Shown here piece by piece: positions 24,201-36,066 of a stretch of 64,000 nt of DNA. Under the pieces are notes generated by a model. The model ran no database searches, had not been told where the DNA came from, and saw only the letters and a list, made by a program, of their open reading frames with translations. The translations under genes were made by a program, and so were the position numbers. Numbering within the stretch: the first letter of the stretch is position 1; every line of letters begins with the position of its first letter. The stretch is from Eretmocerus hayati (taxonomy: Eukaryota > Arthropoda > Insecta > Hymenoptera > Aphelinidae). The stretch covers positions 113,648,246 through 113,712,245 of the forward strand of contig CM056742.1 in NCBI GenBank assembly GCA_029851415.1, read 5' to 3'.

Positions 24201-25351
24201 GTTAATACGCATTAGCCCCGGCAAAGGTTGTCTCCCGCTCTCACATTGGTCCTGAGGGCATCGCTCGTTTTCGTTCTACTTGTGTACCGATTCCGTGAGC
24301 CTTGAGACTCGTATTTGGCAAGAACGACTTGTTAATCCTGTAATGAACGCACCTCCGCGAGATGGTTTGAGCTGCGTGATACGACCAATATTCGAGGCTC
24401 GTACGAGTTACATTCTAATAGCTTCGTAGACACCAGTTGAACATCTCAGCTCTGCGGGCATCTGCATTCCATCCGACTCAAGTTTGAATAATTTGTGATT
24501 GAAATTCTTAGATGAGATACCGCCTTGACAGAACTGTACTAAAAACGTGCTTCAAAACCGCCAATACACGCCGGGCATCTCGGCTACGATCTCATCTTAA
24601 GATCACCGTGCCTATTCTACTCGCTGAATCTATCTCTAATCTGCGTCACTGCAAGTCAATGAGAATGAGATCAATCATGTATTGCAGATCTCATCTTGCT
24701 CACTCCACCCTGATATGTTTGAGTTTCCGTTGTCAACAATAATTTGAAATGATTTGAGTCTCTTCCACTACTTTCGTGAAGTAAAAGGCACCTTCCACCG
24801 AGTAATGATCCTTTTGGTGAAATGGCAAAGGCCTCTGATTACTTCTAATGTCAACAGAAAACGAATGAACGCAGCATAAGCTGTGGAAGCAAAACTTATC
24901 AAAAAGGTGCGGTAGCGCCTCGATAGCGATATACAGAGAAAAATCTCGCAGCGCTGCCGTATACTCTCTTAACATCAAACAGCTATTCTAGCTGATTTGC
25001 AGCTAACGTGGGCGAATTTCCACTCAAAATCAGCTACAATAGCTGAAAATCAGCTAAAATAGCTGATTTTCAGTGTTAGCTGATTCATGTTGAGAGAGTA
25101 GCCATGCCTCATTGGGGTTTTCTAACCTCTTGCTTTTCTTCCATCTTAGATTATTGTGGAATGTTTGTTGGCACCAGCCACGATGCACACCAATAGTCAC
25201 AAGCTTGGTCATATTTCTCACTAAATACTACCTTGTTCGGCCGGGCTAGTATTCAAGGTGCTGCGGTCACCGTGCAAGCTGAAAGTCATACCAATTTTCC
25301 TGTAATTCTCTTGCAATTTGCGCTCAATGGTGAGTGGACGAATACTTGTTA
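24201..25351. other. Unassigned DNA with a perfect 14-bp-stem hairpin
   Basis: At about 25043-25073, CTGAAAATCAGCTA pairs with TAGCTGATTTTCAG around AAA. Several further CAGCTA/TAGCTG words surround it (24970-25085). Otherwise nothing is recognised. Confidence 0.45.
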
Positions 25352-26266
25352 CAGTAGAACCCGCTTAATGTGTTCACGGATAATAGAATCGATTGTTCAA
25401 TGTGATCAGAATTGCTGATTCCGACCCGCTTCTATATGGACTAATTCGAAATTTATTGGATTTTGTGATCGGATTTTCAGTTATTGTGATCACAACAACA
25501 GCCCGTTGCAAGTCAGCCGACTTGCTTACCAATCAAGTCAGCCTACACTCGTCTATAATCTTCCGCCTGAGTCTTTGTCCGATCGTGATTCTATCATTCA
25601 AAATGAGTAGACGAAATGAGTAGACCGATGACCGATCACAGTGATAGTGAAAGATTGCAACTGTTTGTAAAATAAGATATTTTAACCAAAGGCGTAAGGC
25701 GTGACTCAGCGCGATGCTGCATTGAAAAAAATACAACGAGGTTGTGATGAAACAAGTCTCGTTCAAAGAGATCAGAGCAGCTATGGGTGTCCTTAGATAA
25801 GGCACATACGAATATGCTAATGAATTCGACCTGCATAATCTGAAATTTCCATTCAAAGTACGCTTTATTGCATTCAGAAGGAATGAAAATTGACTCCTTT
25901 TCTTATGATATAGGATGTGGCCTATGACATTTATACCTGACAATTGTGTACAAATTCTGATACGTCTTTACTATTGATGAAATTAGTTGGGAGATGATGA
26001 AAATCTATTTTTCCTTCTCTTGCCATCACAACTGGCATAAATTGGTGATGAAACATCATCTTCGGGTGTAAGAATCACCCGCTCACTGAAATTTTTTCGG
26101 CCTGAAGTTTTTTTTTTTAATAACGCATTTTCAACCTCTTTTTGAGGTTATTCTGCGGGACCTACAGTTTAAGGTGGGCTCCGAACCACCGGAACCACCG
26201 AAAAGCACTTATTTCGAACCCCAGCCTTCTTCGGCCCGAAGTGATCACATTAAGCGGAACCTACTG
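25352..26266. mobile_element. Non-autonomous Tc1/mariner element of pogo/Tigger type
   Basis: The left terminus CAGTAGAACCCGCTTAATGT and reversed right terminus CAGTAGGTTCCGCTTAATGT are inverted repeats. The element is flanked by TA on each side (25350-25351 and 26267-26268), the duplication made by Tc1/mariner transposases. CAGTAGAACC-type ends are typical of pogo/Tigger relatives. The ~0.9-kb interior has an unrecognised 136-codon minus-strand frame (25943-25533) but no DDE transposase motif. Confidence 0.75.
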
Positions 26267-28867
26267 TATCATCTAACTTAGGTTCGCCCACTCGGCGTTA
26301 AGCTCAAGAGAATTGGAGAAAAATGAGGATGAAAATGGGTCTTCATTATAGGTTAGGAGGTGTTTGCGATCAAGTTGCTCACATTTTTCTCCGATCCTCT
26401 TGTGATTGTGGCTGAGAGACGGGAAGTGGAATATGAGTCGGACAAAAGCAAAGTTTCAACAGCTCGTCTCAAAGTCGAAACCATCAAAATTTTTATGTGA
26501 GATGTGTTTTCAAGTTCCGTGGTCGCAGTGCACGGTGGCCGAATCGCCTTAATAGCTCTGTTTTCCGACCTCTAAGATTCGGGCCTCCCTGAAAGAATTC
26601 GCCGAGGATTTTCAGTTCCAGCCACCTTCGAGTTTCGACTCATCTCGAAATCGACACTGCGTCGGTGTGACTCGGATCGACCTTCATTGCGTAAACGCGA
26701 ATGCAAATAGCTATAACAGTATATCGTTGCAGACAATGATTTACTGCACCACCCAGATTCTGTATATCCTGATGAGTGTTCAAATTCAGCACCATCATAG
26801 CAAAAATTGAACGCCAATTGATATCAATCGTAGTTGTTCGTCCACTTATAGAGGGTGTCATTACTTTGTTCCGAGTGATTTGAAAATAATATGGACCAAA
26901 AGCCACGGTGTGTGTCATGAGAATGTATACAGTTGCGCTGTTATGCAGTGTCTATGAATATCTTCGAAAATATTTGAAAAATTTGAGATTTGATTTTGAT
27001 GAATTATGGGTGCCAGCATGATAATCTACGTTTTAGCTGTGTATTGACTTTCAATTCCCATTCAATGTACGGGACAGACCCAACTCTAAAGCTATGAATA
27101 AAGAAGTTTTCATAATCCACTCTAGTTGAAGGATCAGAAATACTGCTATGTGTATCTCACCAAAAATCTGTTCGTATCCAACTCAAGAGGATCCCTCATC
27201 TCTCACAATAAGATCTTTTGAGACTGTTCAGTCCCATTGATGACTGTCCATGAACAGTTGTTGCGATATGTGTACTGATCTCTAGTGCTGCTCTAATTAC
27301 TTTTGAATAACATACTTCTGATGTGTGTTGCTCTGATCCCATAGTTTTGGCTCGATTCTGACTCATGGTGGATTTGGTCTCTGGCTAACTTGAGGTATCG
27401 TTAAAAGGTTTGCTATTCCCACTTCCATTTCTATTGTTCACACTAATGCTAGAGTTGATTGAGAGCTAGCTGGCATGGGTTAATTTCGAAGGTTCAGAGA
27501 GTTGTGCAGAGGATTCATCTGTTTTATCAAGAGTATTATTGAGTGAGAGAGAGAGAGAATATTTGAATTGTTTAACATGTCAAAGATCTTTCAGTCATTG
27601 TCAAAAGTGTTACCAAAGAAATCTGCGCAAAGTCAAAAAGACGAGTGGCTTGCACATGAATCAATGTGGAAACTCCTCCGTTCAAATATCCATGTCATTT
27701 TGGACTATGTTATAGATCGTCTGAATCTAATATGATCTGAACATGTTATATATAGTGCGTTACCACCTTCGTCATTACTATTATGAAGGTAGAACAGATG
27801 ATTGAGAATGCTGGAACAGAATCCCACCGTATGATCCAAAACCACACAAGTCTGTACATATTTTCGATAAAACCCGATTTTCGAGACTCAAGAATCGTTT
27901 ATCTTACAATCGGCCTCATAGCTTCCGACAAAATTTCTCCGGAAATGTATTTTGACATACATTTAAATATAACGTTGGGTCTTCATTCTCAAAATGAGTT
28001 CGCGCGTAATACTTCAACTTCTCAATGTGTCGCAAGTTACCAATGTCCAAGTTGGAATTCGTTCTAATTTTCGATTTTGAAATAATAATTGGGAACAGAC
28101 GTATAGCCATAATCTTATGATTCGTTCGCAATCAGCTAGTTACTTTGATAGTTAGTTTGCTCTATTGTTGGAAAGCGGTTGATCTAACTAGTGTGTAAAA
28201 TTTTCGCAATCCAGAAACTGCTCCTCGCCTAAAAATTTCCCCGTGCACGCACTACGACAAGTGGGATTGATAGCTTCTGTATCAAGTCAAGTCGAATCTC
28301 GTTAGTTAATTCAGAGTCTTGCAATCAAAAACACAAATCTGTACTGCTCCAGATCTCTTTACTGATGATATAAAAATATTCATCTTGGAATTCAGCACTC
28401 AGCTCTTCGTATGAAATATGATTTTTTTCAAGGGGGTATGTATACGTTTTCCGGGGTTTTCCACATGCTACTGATACAGCGTATATCTTTCAATCTGCGA
28501 GTTTTTGTCATTACCCTAACCAAGTATTGAAATCTTTCCCCCTCCTACTTCACCTTTTCCAAAAGTTTAACTTGTCGATTATGACCATCCTTGTCCCCAA
28601 TAAGTTGATCCGGGATCAAAGCATGAATTTCAACTCTTGAGATTCACGAGATCAGGGAGAACATGTCGAGTAATTTTCAAGCAAAATCTGAACGTGAAAC
28701 GAATGGAAAGAGATTGAAGAATAACGATTTCAGCCCTTGAGTGTCATGAGGTCAGGAAAAATATGTCGAGTAGTTACTTTGCAAAATATGAACGTGAAAC
28801 GCAAGGAAAAGTATTGATTATATCACGATTTGATTATTATTTGGGGATTGAAGCACAAGATTTTAAG
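26267..28867. other. Unassigned AT-rich DNA
   Basis: No recognised gene. A short GA tract lies at 27543-27559. Two near-repeats beginning with aacgtgaaacg occur around 28690 and 28791. Confidence 0.35.
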
Positions 28868-28965
28868 CTCAGCTGTAGACCTGGAGATTACCGCTGACAG
28901 CTCTGGGATCGGTTCTGAGGCAGCAGTCAATGATGGTCACTGCGAATCAATCAGGAATCTGCAAA
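28868..28965 (-). repeat. Inverted fragment of the 537-bp satellite
   Basis: Matches in reverse orientation the ctgattgattcgcagtgacc ... cagctgag part of the satellite found at 36.07-37.97 kb. It lies directly against the inverted-repeat arm that begins at 28961, so satellite and arm were joined before they were duplicated. Confidence 0.6.
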
Positions 28966-29950
28966 TTATATCGATAAGGTAGATCTCATCGATATTTTGA
29001 CTCTATCGCTCGATTTGATGAAATACATTTAATGAATGAATTTATCGTTTTTTCGAGCCACATATAATCGTCGCGCACAGGCGGCGATCACAGTTAGACA
29101 AATGCTGAACTGCGACCTTCGAGGCTCCACTTTCATAGTGGCTGCATCACGAAGGGATTTTTTATTTTTTTGATGGATTTTTCAATTTTTTCATTGAAAG
29201 ATTGACCAAGAGATGAAAAAATTTTTCCTCGGGCGGGACTTGAACCTCGCAATCTCCGGTACTCACATTTGTCAAACTGTGATCGCCGCCTGAGCGCGAC
29301 GATTGTATGTGGCTCGAAAAAACGATACATTCATTCATTAAATGGGTCCATGAAGTTAGCGGACAAGGTAAGAATCCCGTTAAACTCGATATTGCAATCG
29401 TTTGTTATAGCAAAACTAAGTATTTTATCATCAGTGACATTGGTTTGTTAGATTCTTGGTTTTTGAGTTAATCGCGAAAAAAGTTTGTCTACAGCGGACA
29501 AGCTCGAATATTCATTTCCTTACCGACTAATGCCCTTAAAAATATTCCGTAAAGAGGGATCGGAGCAAAATTGTTTGTTAAAGCAGCGGTCATGACCAGA
29601 GCCGAAAAATTTTCAATACTCGTGAAGAGCTTTGTGATTCTCTAAAAATTGTTCAAATTCGCCGCGCAAGCAGTGGTGGGAGAAAGTATACTTGTCCAAT
29701 ACTCGTGTCAGGGCCGTATATACCGCGTGATTGACACCCCACACCCGGACCCCGCGCCGCATCCCTCAGCGACCATGGTCCTTATTCTCGTCGGGTTGCC
29801 ACATGCATGGCGCGCATTAAACTTGAAGAAAATTACTTGATTTAAATAATTTATTAAAAAATCGCTCCGATCGTGATGGGTGCGATCAAGTGGTAAGAAA
29901 GAGGAAAGTACATCATATCAAGGATTTTTTAAATCAATAAACACACATGG
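28961..29950. repeat. Left arm of an inverted repeat (partner 35202-35703)
   Basis: Reverse-complement match to 35202-35703, about 90-95% by eye. It is interrupted here by a ~310-bp SINE-type insertion (29035-29344) and about 175 bp of extra sequence near 29420-29590. The conserved core is GC-rich (about 29650-29820). The two arms bracket ~5.25 kb. Confidence 0.75.
29035..29344 (-). mobile_element. tRNA-derived SINE copy with a snapback 5' end
   Basis: On the minus strand the element carries a truncated tRNA-like head with a perfect RNA polymerase III B box (GGTTCAAGTCC, 29246-29236), a body shared with the SINE at 35797-36066, and an (ATTC)n-type tail. The 5' end lacks the A-box half. In its place is a reversed copy of the element's own last ~70 bp, so the element has long terminal inverted repeats (cgttttttcgagccacat at both ends). 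The other arm of the surrounding inverted repeat, at about 35630, keeps the empty site (cattaaatg), which fixes the insertion limits to within a few bases. Confidence 0.7.
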
Positions 29951-31663
29951 CTGATCTTGATGACTTCGTGATCGTCGTCACTACAAATCTTCACAGAGAA
30001 ACTTTGGAATCTTTGGAATCCTTCGTTATATTGTTCACGAGTTGTGGAAAGGAAAGTCAGGCCATTTGGCACTTGTTTTTGGGCCTAACTACCCTCATTT
30101 TCAACCCTCTTTAAGTTGAGATGAAGAACGATCTCCCCTTGATTTTTTGAGGAATTCGCGTTCCAAAGTTAATACCTCCATTTTCGGTTTTTTTTTCGTG
30201 ATCATCTCGGATTTTGATCGTTCTATCGAAGAAAAAAAACGAAGATGGATGAAAATTCTTATCGTTAATGAATGATCTTTCCGCTAGGTGGAAGCAGGAG
30301 ATTCAGTGGCTTCCGAGACAAAGCCAAAAAATTGCCTCATACGTGCGTATTTTAAATCAGGAGATTCATTGTCTGTGGCAAAACAGTTTTTTGTTACTAT
30401 CAGTAGTAAGTCTCATGAGGAATGAATTTACTAGCATACTCAGACACCCAGAACAGGTCTTTTACATGATTTTGGGACCTAATTACTTGAGTCGGATTTG
30501 GGCTCATTTGCAACAATCAGGTACTTTTTTAACACCGATCCAAAATTGCTGACACCCATAGTCAATCTGCTGAACCTGACAAATATTTTCAGATTCAATG
30601 AAGTTCAGCACAAAGATAGCCCCTAATCCCCTTGCTATTCAGGAGCCAGTCGAATGAATAGAAAAATGCGTAACAGCAAAATCATCTCACGAACTAGAAA
30701 CTAGAACACAGAGGATTCTGAGCTCCAGTTTGAGAAAAATCTCGAATAAAGGCCCAGTTCGCTCCGTATGATTATAAAAACTTTTTTTGAACCAAAACGC
30801 ATCGGCGTTTAACTCGAAGTTGTAAGTGGGCGGGGTCCACCAAATAGGGCACGCTATAACCATTATCTAATACAAAAAAAAAACTCACGAGAATTGGCTG
30901 TGTATCCTCGCCATCTTATGGTGGTTTATACGCTTGGCTGTCCATGAGAAGCCGACGGGGCCCAATCGATTTTCCAACATTCCAAACTTATTAAGTGACG
31001 AGTTGAGTAAACTCTTATTCACGTAGAAAGCCTTTAGTCATAAGACAAAGTGCATGTGCCAAACATTCACCCCCCCCTTATTTTTTGAAAACTACAGTAC
31101 TGAGCTGTAATGATGTGATAGTAGTGAAATTTGAGATGATGACATATACTTTGCATCACTTTGTTTCATTGACTGCTGAGAACACATAATCCGAGGATCG
31201 AAAAGCAAATCTGCGATGAAGTGCCTGACGCAAAAGATCGTTTTCATCACCTAGGATAGTACATTCCGATACAATTGTGGAACAATAGGCTTTACACTCG
31301 TGTATCGAACTGTGTTTCTCGATAGTGTGCAAGAAAGTGGAAAATCAGTGCGGAAAAGAGACGTTTCCGCACAGCTTCTCGGAAAGCGTATTTTGAGCAT
31401 TTCAACACGTTGAAATCATTTTATTCGACGTACTTCGACGTGACAGACACGTTTCGAGTGTGGAACCGTCTTCCTTTGAAATTAAAAAACCAAGAATCGC
31501 TATAAAATTTTGAAACATTCTTTCTATCATCTTTAGAGTTCACAGACCTGTATGGTACCTTCACAGCAACTGTTGAGCGGCTCCTTGTAATAACGAAATC
31601 CTACTTACATAATTCGAAATCTCCGTGCAGTACTATTGCTCGACTTTTATCATATTTATCATA
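29951..31663. other. Unassigned DNA inside the inverted pair
   Basis: A 94-codon plus-strand frame at 30268-30552 resembles no family I know. Nothing else can be assigned. Confidence 0.35.
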
Positions 31664-32764
31664 CACGGTAATCGGGAAGAGGGGGAATATAAAATCGAAA
31701 ATGGTAACCAAATCTGCACACGTAGTCATTTCCTACTACTCCGTACGAGTACGATCCCATTGGGATCAGACCCGGAGCTGCTCGGTTTTTGAAATGCGAC
31801 CAAAAATGGCATTGTTAATTTATAACCCGTGAATCGTTTCTTGACGATTTGCACACGCGGTGCGTTCTCTTTAAATTCGACGTAACTTAATCTACATTTT
31901 TTTGAATTTTTTCATGCTGCTCGGCTGATTTGGAAGCTTATCACAAAATCGATGAAATAAGATGGGGGAGGTTTGATTATTCCTACTTCGAACCAAATGC
32001 GAGTGGGAATAGTGTCACTATTGAAAATTACAAGCAAATAGATATTTTGGTAATACGCGTCTGGGAAGCGTCTGGCTCATGAATTCCTCGGTTTTTGGAA
32101 TTCTTCGACTTAGCTTGGTTCATTTGAAAGATAACTCGAGAATTTATAAAATCAATAAAAGAACATCGCTTATAGTCAAAAGGGATCCGAATGCCTTCCG
32201 TACGTGCGTCGACATAAATACCCATTTGTGTGTATGTTGTAATTGTATCACTGCTGAACATATGAGACGATCTCCTCTTGATTCCACAAATTTCTGAGCT
32301 ATCTTCCAAATGAGCCAATCTGAGCTGAGGAACTCTCCAAACCGGGAAATCTGTGAGTCGGACATCATCCACATGCGTATAAGTGAAAATACTTATTCAC
32401 TTGTAATTTTCAATAGTGACACTATTTCCACTCGCATTTAGTTTGAAGTAAAAATAATCAAACTTCCCCCATCTTATTTGGTCGATTTTGTGATAAACTT
32501 CTAAATCAGCCGAGCTGCATGAAGAAATTCAAAAAATGTAGAAGTTATATCGAATTTGAAGAACGCACCGCGTATGCACATCGTCAAAAAACGATTCACG
32601 GGTTATAAATTAACAATGCCATTTTTGGGCGCATTTCAAAAACCGAGCAGCTCCGGGTCTGATCCCAACGGGATTGTACTTGTACGGAGTAGTAGGAAAT
32701 GACTATGTGCGCAGATTTGGTTACCAATTTTGATCTTATATCCCCCCTCTTCCCGACCACCGTG
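31664..32764. mobile_element. Foldback element of 1.1 kb with CATA target duplication
   Basis: Arms of about 510 bp (31664-32175 and about 32260-32764) are reverse complements at roughly 85-90%. The ends are CACGGTAATCGGGAAGAGGG and, reversed, CACGGTGGTCGGGAAGAGGG. CATA flanks both sides (31660-31663 and 32765-32768). There is no coding capacity. The superfamily is not identifiable from the ends alone. Confidence 0.8.
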
Positions 32765-34169
32765 CATAGTTCATGAGTGGAATTCCATGGGAGTGGAAAA
32801 AGAATCGTGGAAAAGGTCCTCCAGAAAATTTCAAGCACACTGCACTTTCTTAGCGATATTGTCGTGAGATTGCTTAGAGATCGAATTTCGGAATTTCTCT
32901 AAGAGCATTTCGAAGTTTAGACGAAGACCAACAAAATGAGTTGAGGTGCGTTGCAAATGGTTGGGCTAATTTTATTTGGTATGGCTTCGAGTGACTAACA
33001 AAAAAATTCAGAAGTGTGAAAACCATTATATATTTACTGGAGAAAACGCCGGAATCATTCTAGACCTCCAGTCCGAAGCGCTTATTCCCTCATATTGTAA
33101 TATAACACAACTAGGAAAATTGCGCAGCAAGATCTGCGAATGCGTGCCTTAGAGATCTTGAGTGCATGGGGCCAAATTAGGCATGCTTACCTCATTCGTA
33201 TATGAAATGATTAATTTTGATGTAAAATGACTATAAAGTTGATCTCAAGATGGTTAGTGTTATTATGGATAGTTGTATTAGATAAGATTCCACATGTTTT
33301 AAAACTTTCAAAAAATTTATTGTACGTGCATTGAAACAAGAAGCGGAATATTCCAGACGCCTATGCGAGTAGTTAGTGACTGTTGCCGTGTTAACAGAGG
33401 TTGGCATTGGATACAAAAGGGAAACTGCACAAGGATGCAGAAAAAGAGAGAAGTATCAGTACTGTTTTTTGCAACTACAAATTCAAAAGTATTGAGAATA
33501 TCAGGCTGCGTGATGATGATATTCGCAAACGTTTTTGAAAGTTTTGAGGGTTACAAGAATGATTATCAGAAAATGACTTGACAAGCCTGGTCTTTGCCAC
33601 TACTCAAGCGGAGCGTCGCAATGAACATAGATTTATTCAATCAAAGAAACAGTTCTGTTAGCAAACGTAATATTGATATATTTTGATAATTTTACGTAAT
33701 TTCGTAGTATTACGATTGGAATTCATTCAAATATCTTCATGTATGATTCAATGGAGCCGGAACTGAAATTGCGACGGGTCAACTTCGGAGAAATAATGAA
33801 GAATATATATTTCTAATCATTCATTTAGCCTATTGTGACAATATCGGCTTTTGCAACAAACGGCATTTCGGTTATCAATTGTTCTTCATATCGTGAAAAT
33901 CACGGCACAGAAAATCAATTATATTTCCAGTGTGCCTTGTTATACGGAAATTGAAAGGAAACATTTTGGAGATCACAAAAAATCAATCGATTGATGTATT
34001 TCAAGTATTTTTCACGTATTTTTTACATGTTAAATATTCAAAAAATTCAATCTCCAATCATAATCAACTTCAGCTTTGATGGGAGTCACTCAATCATGAA
34101 AATGCTCATCAGATATTGTAGCTCATCAAAAGAACTATAAGATTGATCCGTAGTAGAATTTTATTACGT
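32765..34169. other. Unassigned AT-rich DNA
   Basis: Nothing recognised in this interval. Confidence 0.4.
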
Positions 34170-34580
34170 CCCTTCCCGTCGGAGCTACGAGCCCTGGAAG
34201 GGAAACTTATCATTACGTGCATGGAACCTCATGAAGATCCGAAGCTTGCACCGGTTTATGCTATTAGATTATGTCTCGGATGTGACCTGAAGAAGTAACC
34301 CCGAAGCGAACCTTGTTTTCCGAGAAAAAGCTGAGAGAAGCATGTAGGTCGCATCTATGACAAAATTTTGTTTTATTTAGATTATAAAAGATTAATCTGA
34401 TAGCACATCCTGGAAAAACGGGAAATTCAACTCAGAAATCGAGAGACTCAATAAGTTTTAGAACTAAATTTGGGATTTCAATGGACCCTGAAGAAGTTTG
34501 TGCGAGCTGCGGGTCCTCGTAAGGCTCCATGTAATAATAATTTTTTCTGCTAAGGCTCGTAGCTCCGACGGAAAGGGCCC
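34170..34580. mobile_element. Small foldback element with mirrored mini-ORF
   Basis: The left end CCCTTCCCGTCGGAGCTACG matches the reversed right end CCCTTTCCGTCGGAGCTACG, and similarity continues for ~110 bp. Each arm, read inward, contains a short ATG frame starting MEPHEDPKLA (left) or MEPYEDPQLA (right). The target duplication is unclear. Confidence 0.6.
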
Positions 34581-35201
34581 TAGGGAAATTCTTCTAGAGA
34601 TCATAATTATAGATTTTTTGACGAGCTATACAACATCCCGTGGAAAATTGTATGATCGAGTAACTCCCGTCAAAGCTTTGATCTAGATACAGGTGATTGA
34701 TAAGTGAGTAATTTTTTCCAGTTTTCAACGTAGATTCTTACCACGTAAGGAGTGCGTTTAATATACATCAATCCATAGGTTTTTTATGATATTCAAAATG
34801 CTGCACTCAACATTTCCACACGACAAAGCACATCGGAGGAATTGTTGATGTTTTGAAATTAATATCCATTATCCGTTAATTTTGCAAGATACTGAATGTT
34901 TAGTGATTATGACTGTCGCCATCGGCAGATTGTATTGGATCTGAGAGTTCCCGAATTAGAAACGTTTTAATGTATAAGATATACAACTCTTAAATAACAA
35001 TTATCAACAATGCTGGGCGAAATAGTAAAACTTCGCTAAAACTGGACAGGTTTTACTGTACAAAAAGATACAACTCTCTAGGTGATAGTGATCGACATTG
35101 CTAGTTGAAACAAGGGAAAAACATAAATAGATTCTCTCCTACCGAATGTTGATGATTCCATATCCTTATATCATACCATCAATAACGCGAAGATAATTGA
35201 A
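34581..35201. other. Unassigned AT-rich DNA
   Basis: No gene or repeat recognised. Confidence 0.4.
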
Positions 35202-35703
35202 CCATGTATGTTTATTGATTTAAAAAATCCTTGATATGTACTTTCCTCTTTCTTACCACTTGATCGCATCCATCACGATCGGAGAGATTTTTTAATAAAT
35301 TATTTAAATCAATTGATTTTCTTCAAGTTTAATGTGCCCCATGCATGCGGCAACCCGACAAGAATAAGGACCACGGTCGCTGAGGGATGCGGCGCGGGCT
35401 CCGGGTGTGGGGTGTCAATCACGCGGTATATACGGCCCTGACACGAGTATTGGACAAGTATACTTTCTCCCACCACTGCTTGCGCGGCGAATTTGAACAA
35501 TTTTTAGAGAATCACAAAGCTCTTCACAAGTATTGAAAATTTTTCGGCTCTGGTCGTTTTGCTATAACAAACGATTGCAATATCGAGTTTAACGGAATTC
35601 TTACCTTGTCCGCTAACTTCATGGACCCTCATTAAATGTATTTCATAAAATCGAGCGATAGAGTCAAAATATCGATGAGATCTAACTTATCGATATAATT
35701 TGC
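35202..35703. repeat. Right arm of the inverted repeat (partner 28961-29950)
   Basis: Reverse complement of the arm at 28961-29950, without the SINE and the ~175-bp block. It holds the GC-rich core (35330-35490). Because it lacks the left-arm SINE it serves as the empty-site reference for that insertion. Confidence 0.75.
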
Positions 35704-35741
35704 ATATTTGAATGGTCATGGTTCCTTGATTGGCCGCATCG

Positions 35742-36066
35742 AAAGATTGGCACAAGAGATGAGAGAAGGCTTCCCCGAGCGAGTGAATACGCAATCGCCT
35801 CGGTGGTCTAGTTGGTTAAGGCGCCGATCCGGAGTTCCGGAGATTGCGAGGTTCAAGTCCCGCTCGAGGAAGGATTTTTTCATCTATTGGTCAATCTTTC
35901 AATAAAAAAAATTGAAAAATCCAAAAGAATAAAAAATCCCTTCGTGATGCAGCCATTATGAAAGTAGAGCCTCGAAGGTCGCAGTTTAACTTTTGTCAAA
36001 CTGTGGTCGCCGCCTGAGCGCGACGATTATATGTGGCTCCAAAAAACGATAAATTCATTCATTAAA
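35742..36066 (+). mobile_element. tRNA-derived SINE with A and B boxes
   Basis: The tRNA-like head at about 35797-35873 has a good A box (TGGTCTAGTTGG, 35804-35815), a perfect B box (GGTTCAAGTCC, 35850-35860) and a partial acceptor stem (CCTCG/CGAGG). Anticodon and T stems are imperfect, so it is a SINE head and not a working tRNA. The body runs to a tail of ttcattcattaaatg. Just upstream of the head, 35742-35783 is a partial reversed copy of 35862-35905 (gaaagattg...gagcg). So this copy also starts with a snapback segment. Confidence 0.7.

Noticed and set aside
25533..25943. 136-codon minus-strand frame inside the pogo-like MITE
   Set aside because: No DDE or helix-turn-helix motif and no recognisable family; most likely chance.
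35797..35873. Candidate functional tRNA gene (A and B boxes, partial cloverleaf)
   Set aside because: Acceptor, anticodon and T stems are mismatched, no clear anticodon loop can be set, and the sequence continues into a repeated body with a tail, so it is a SINE head.
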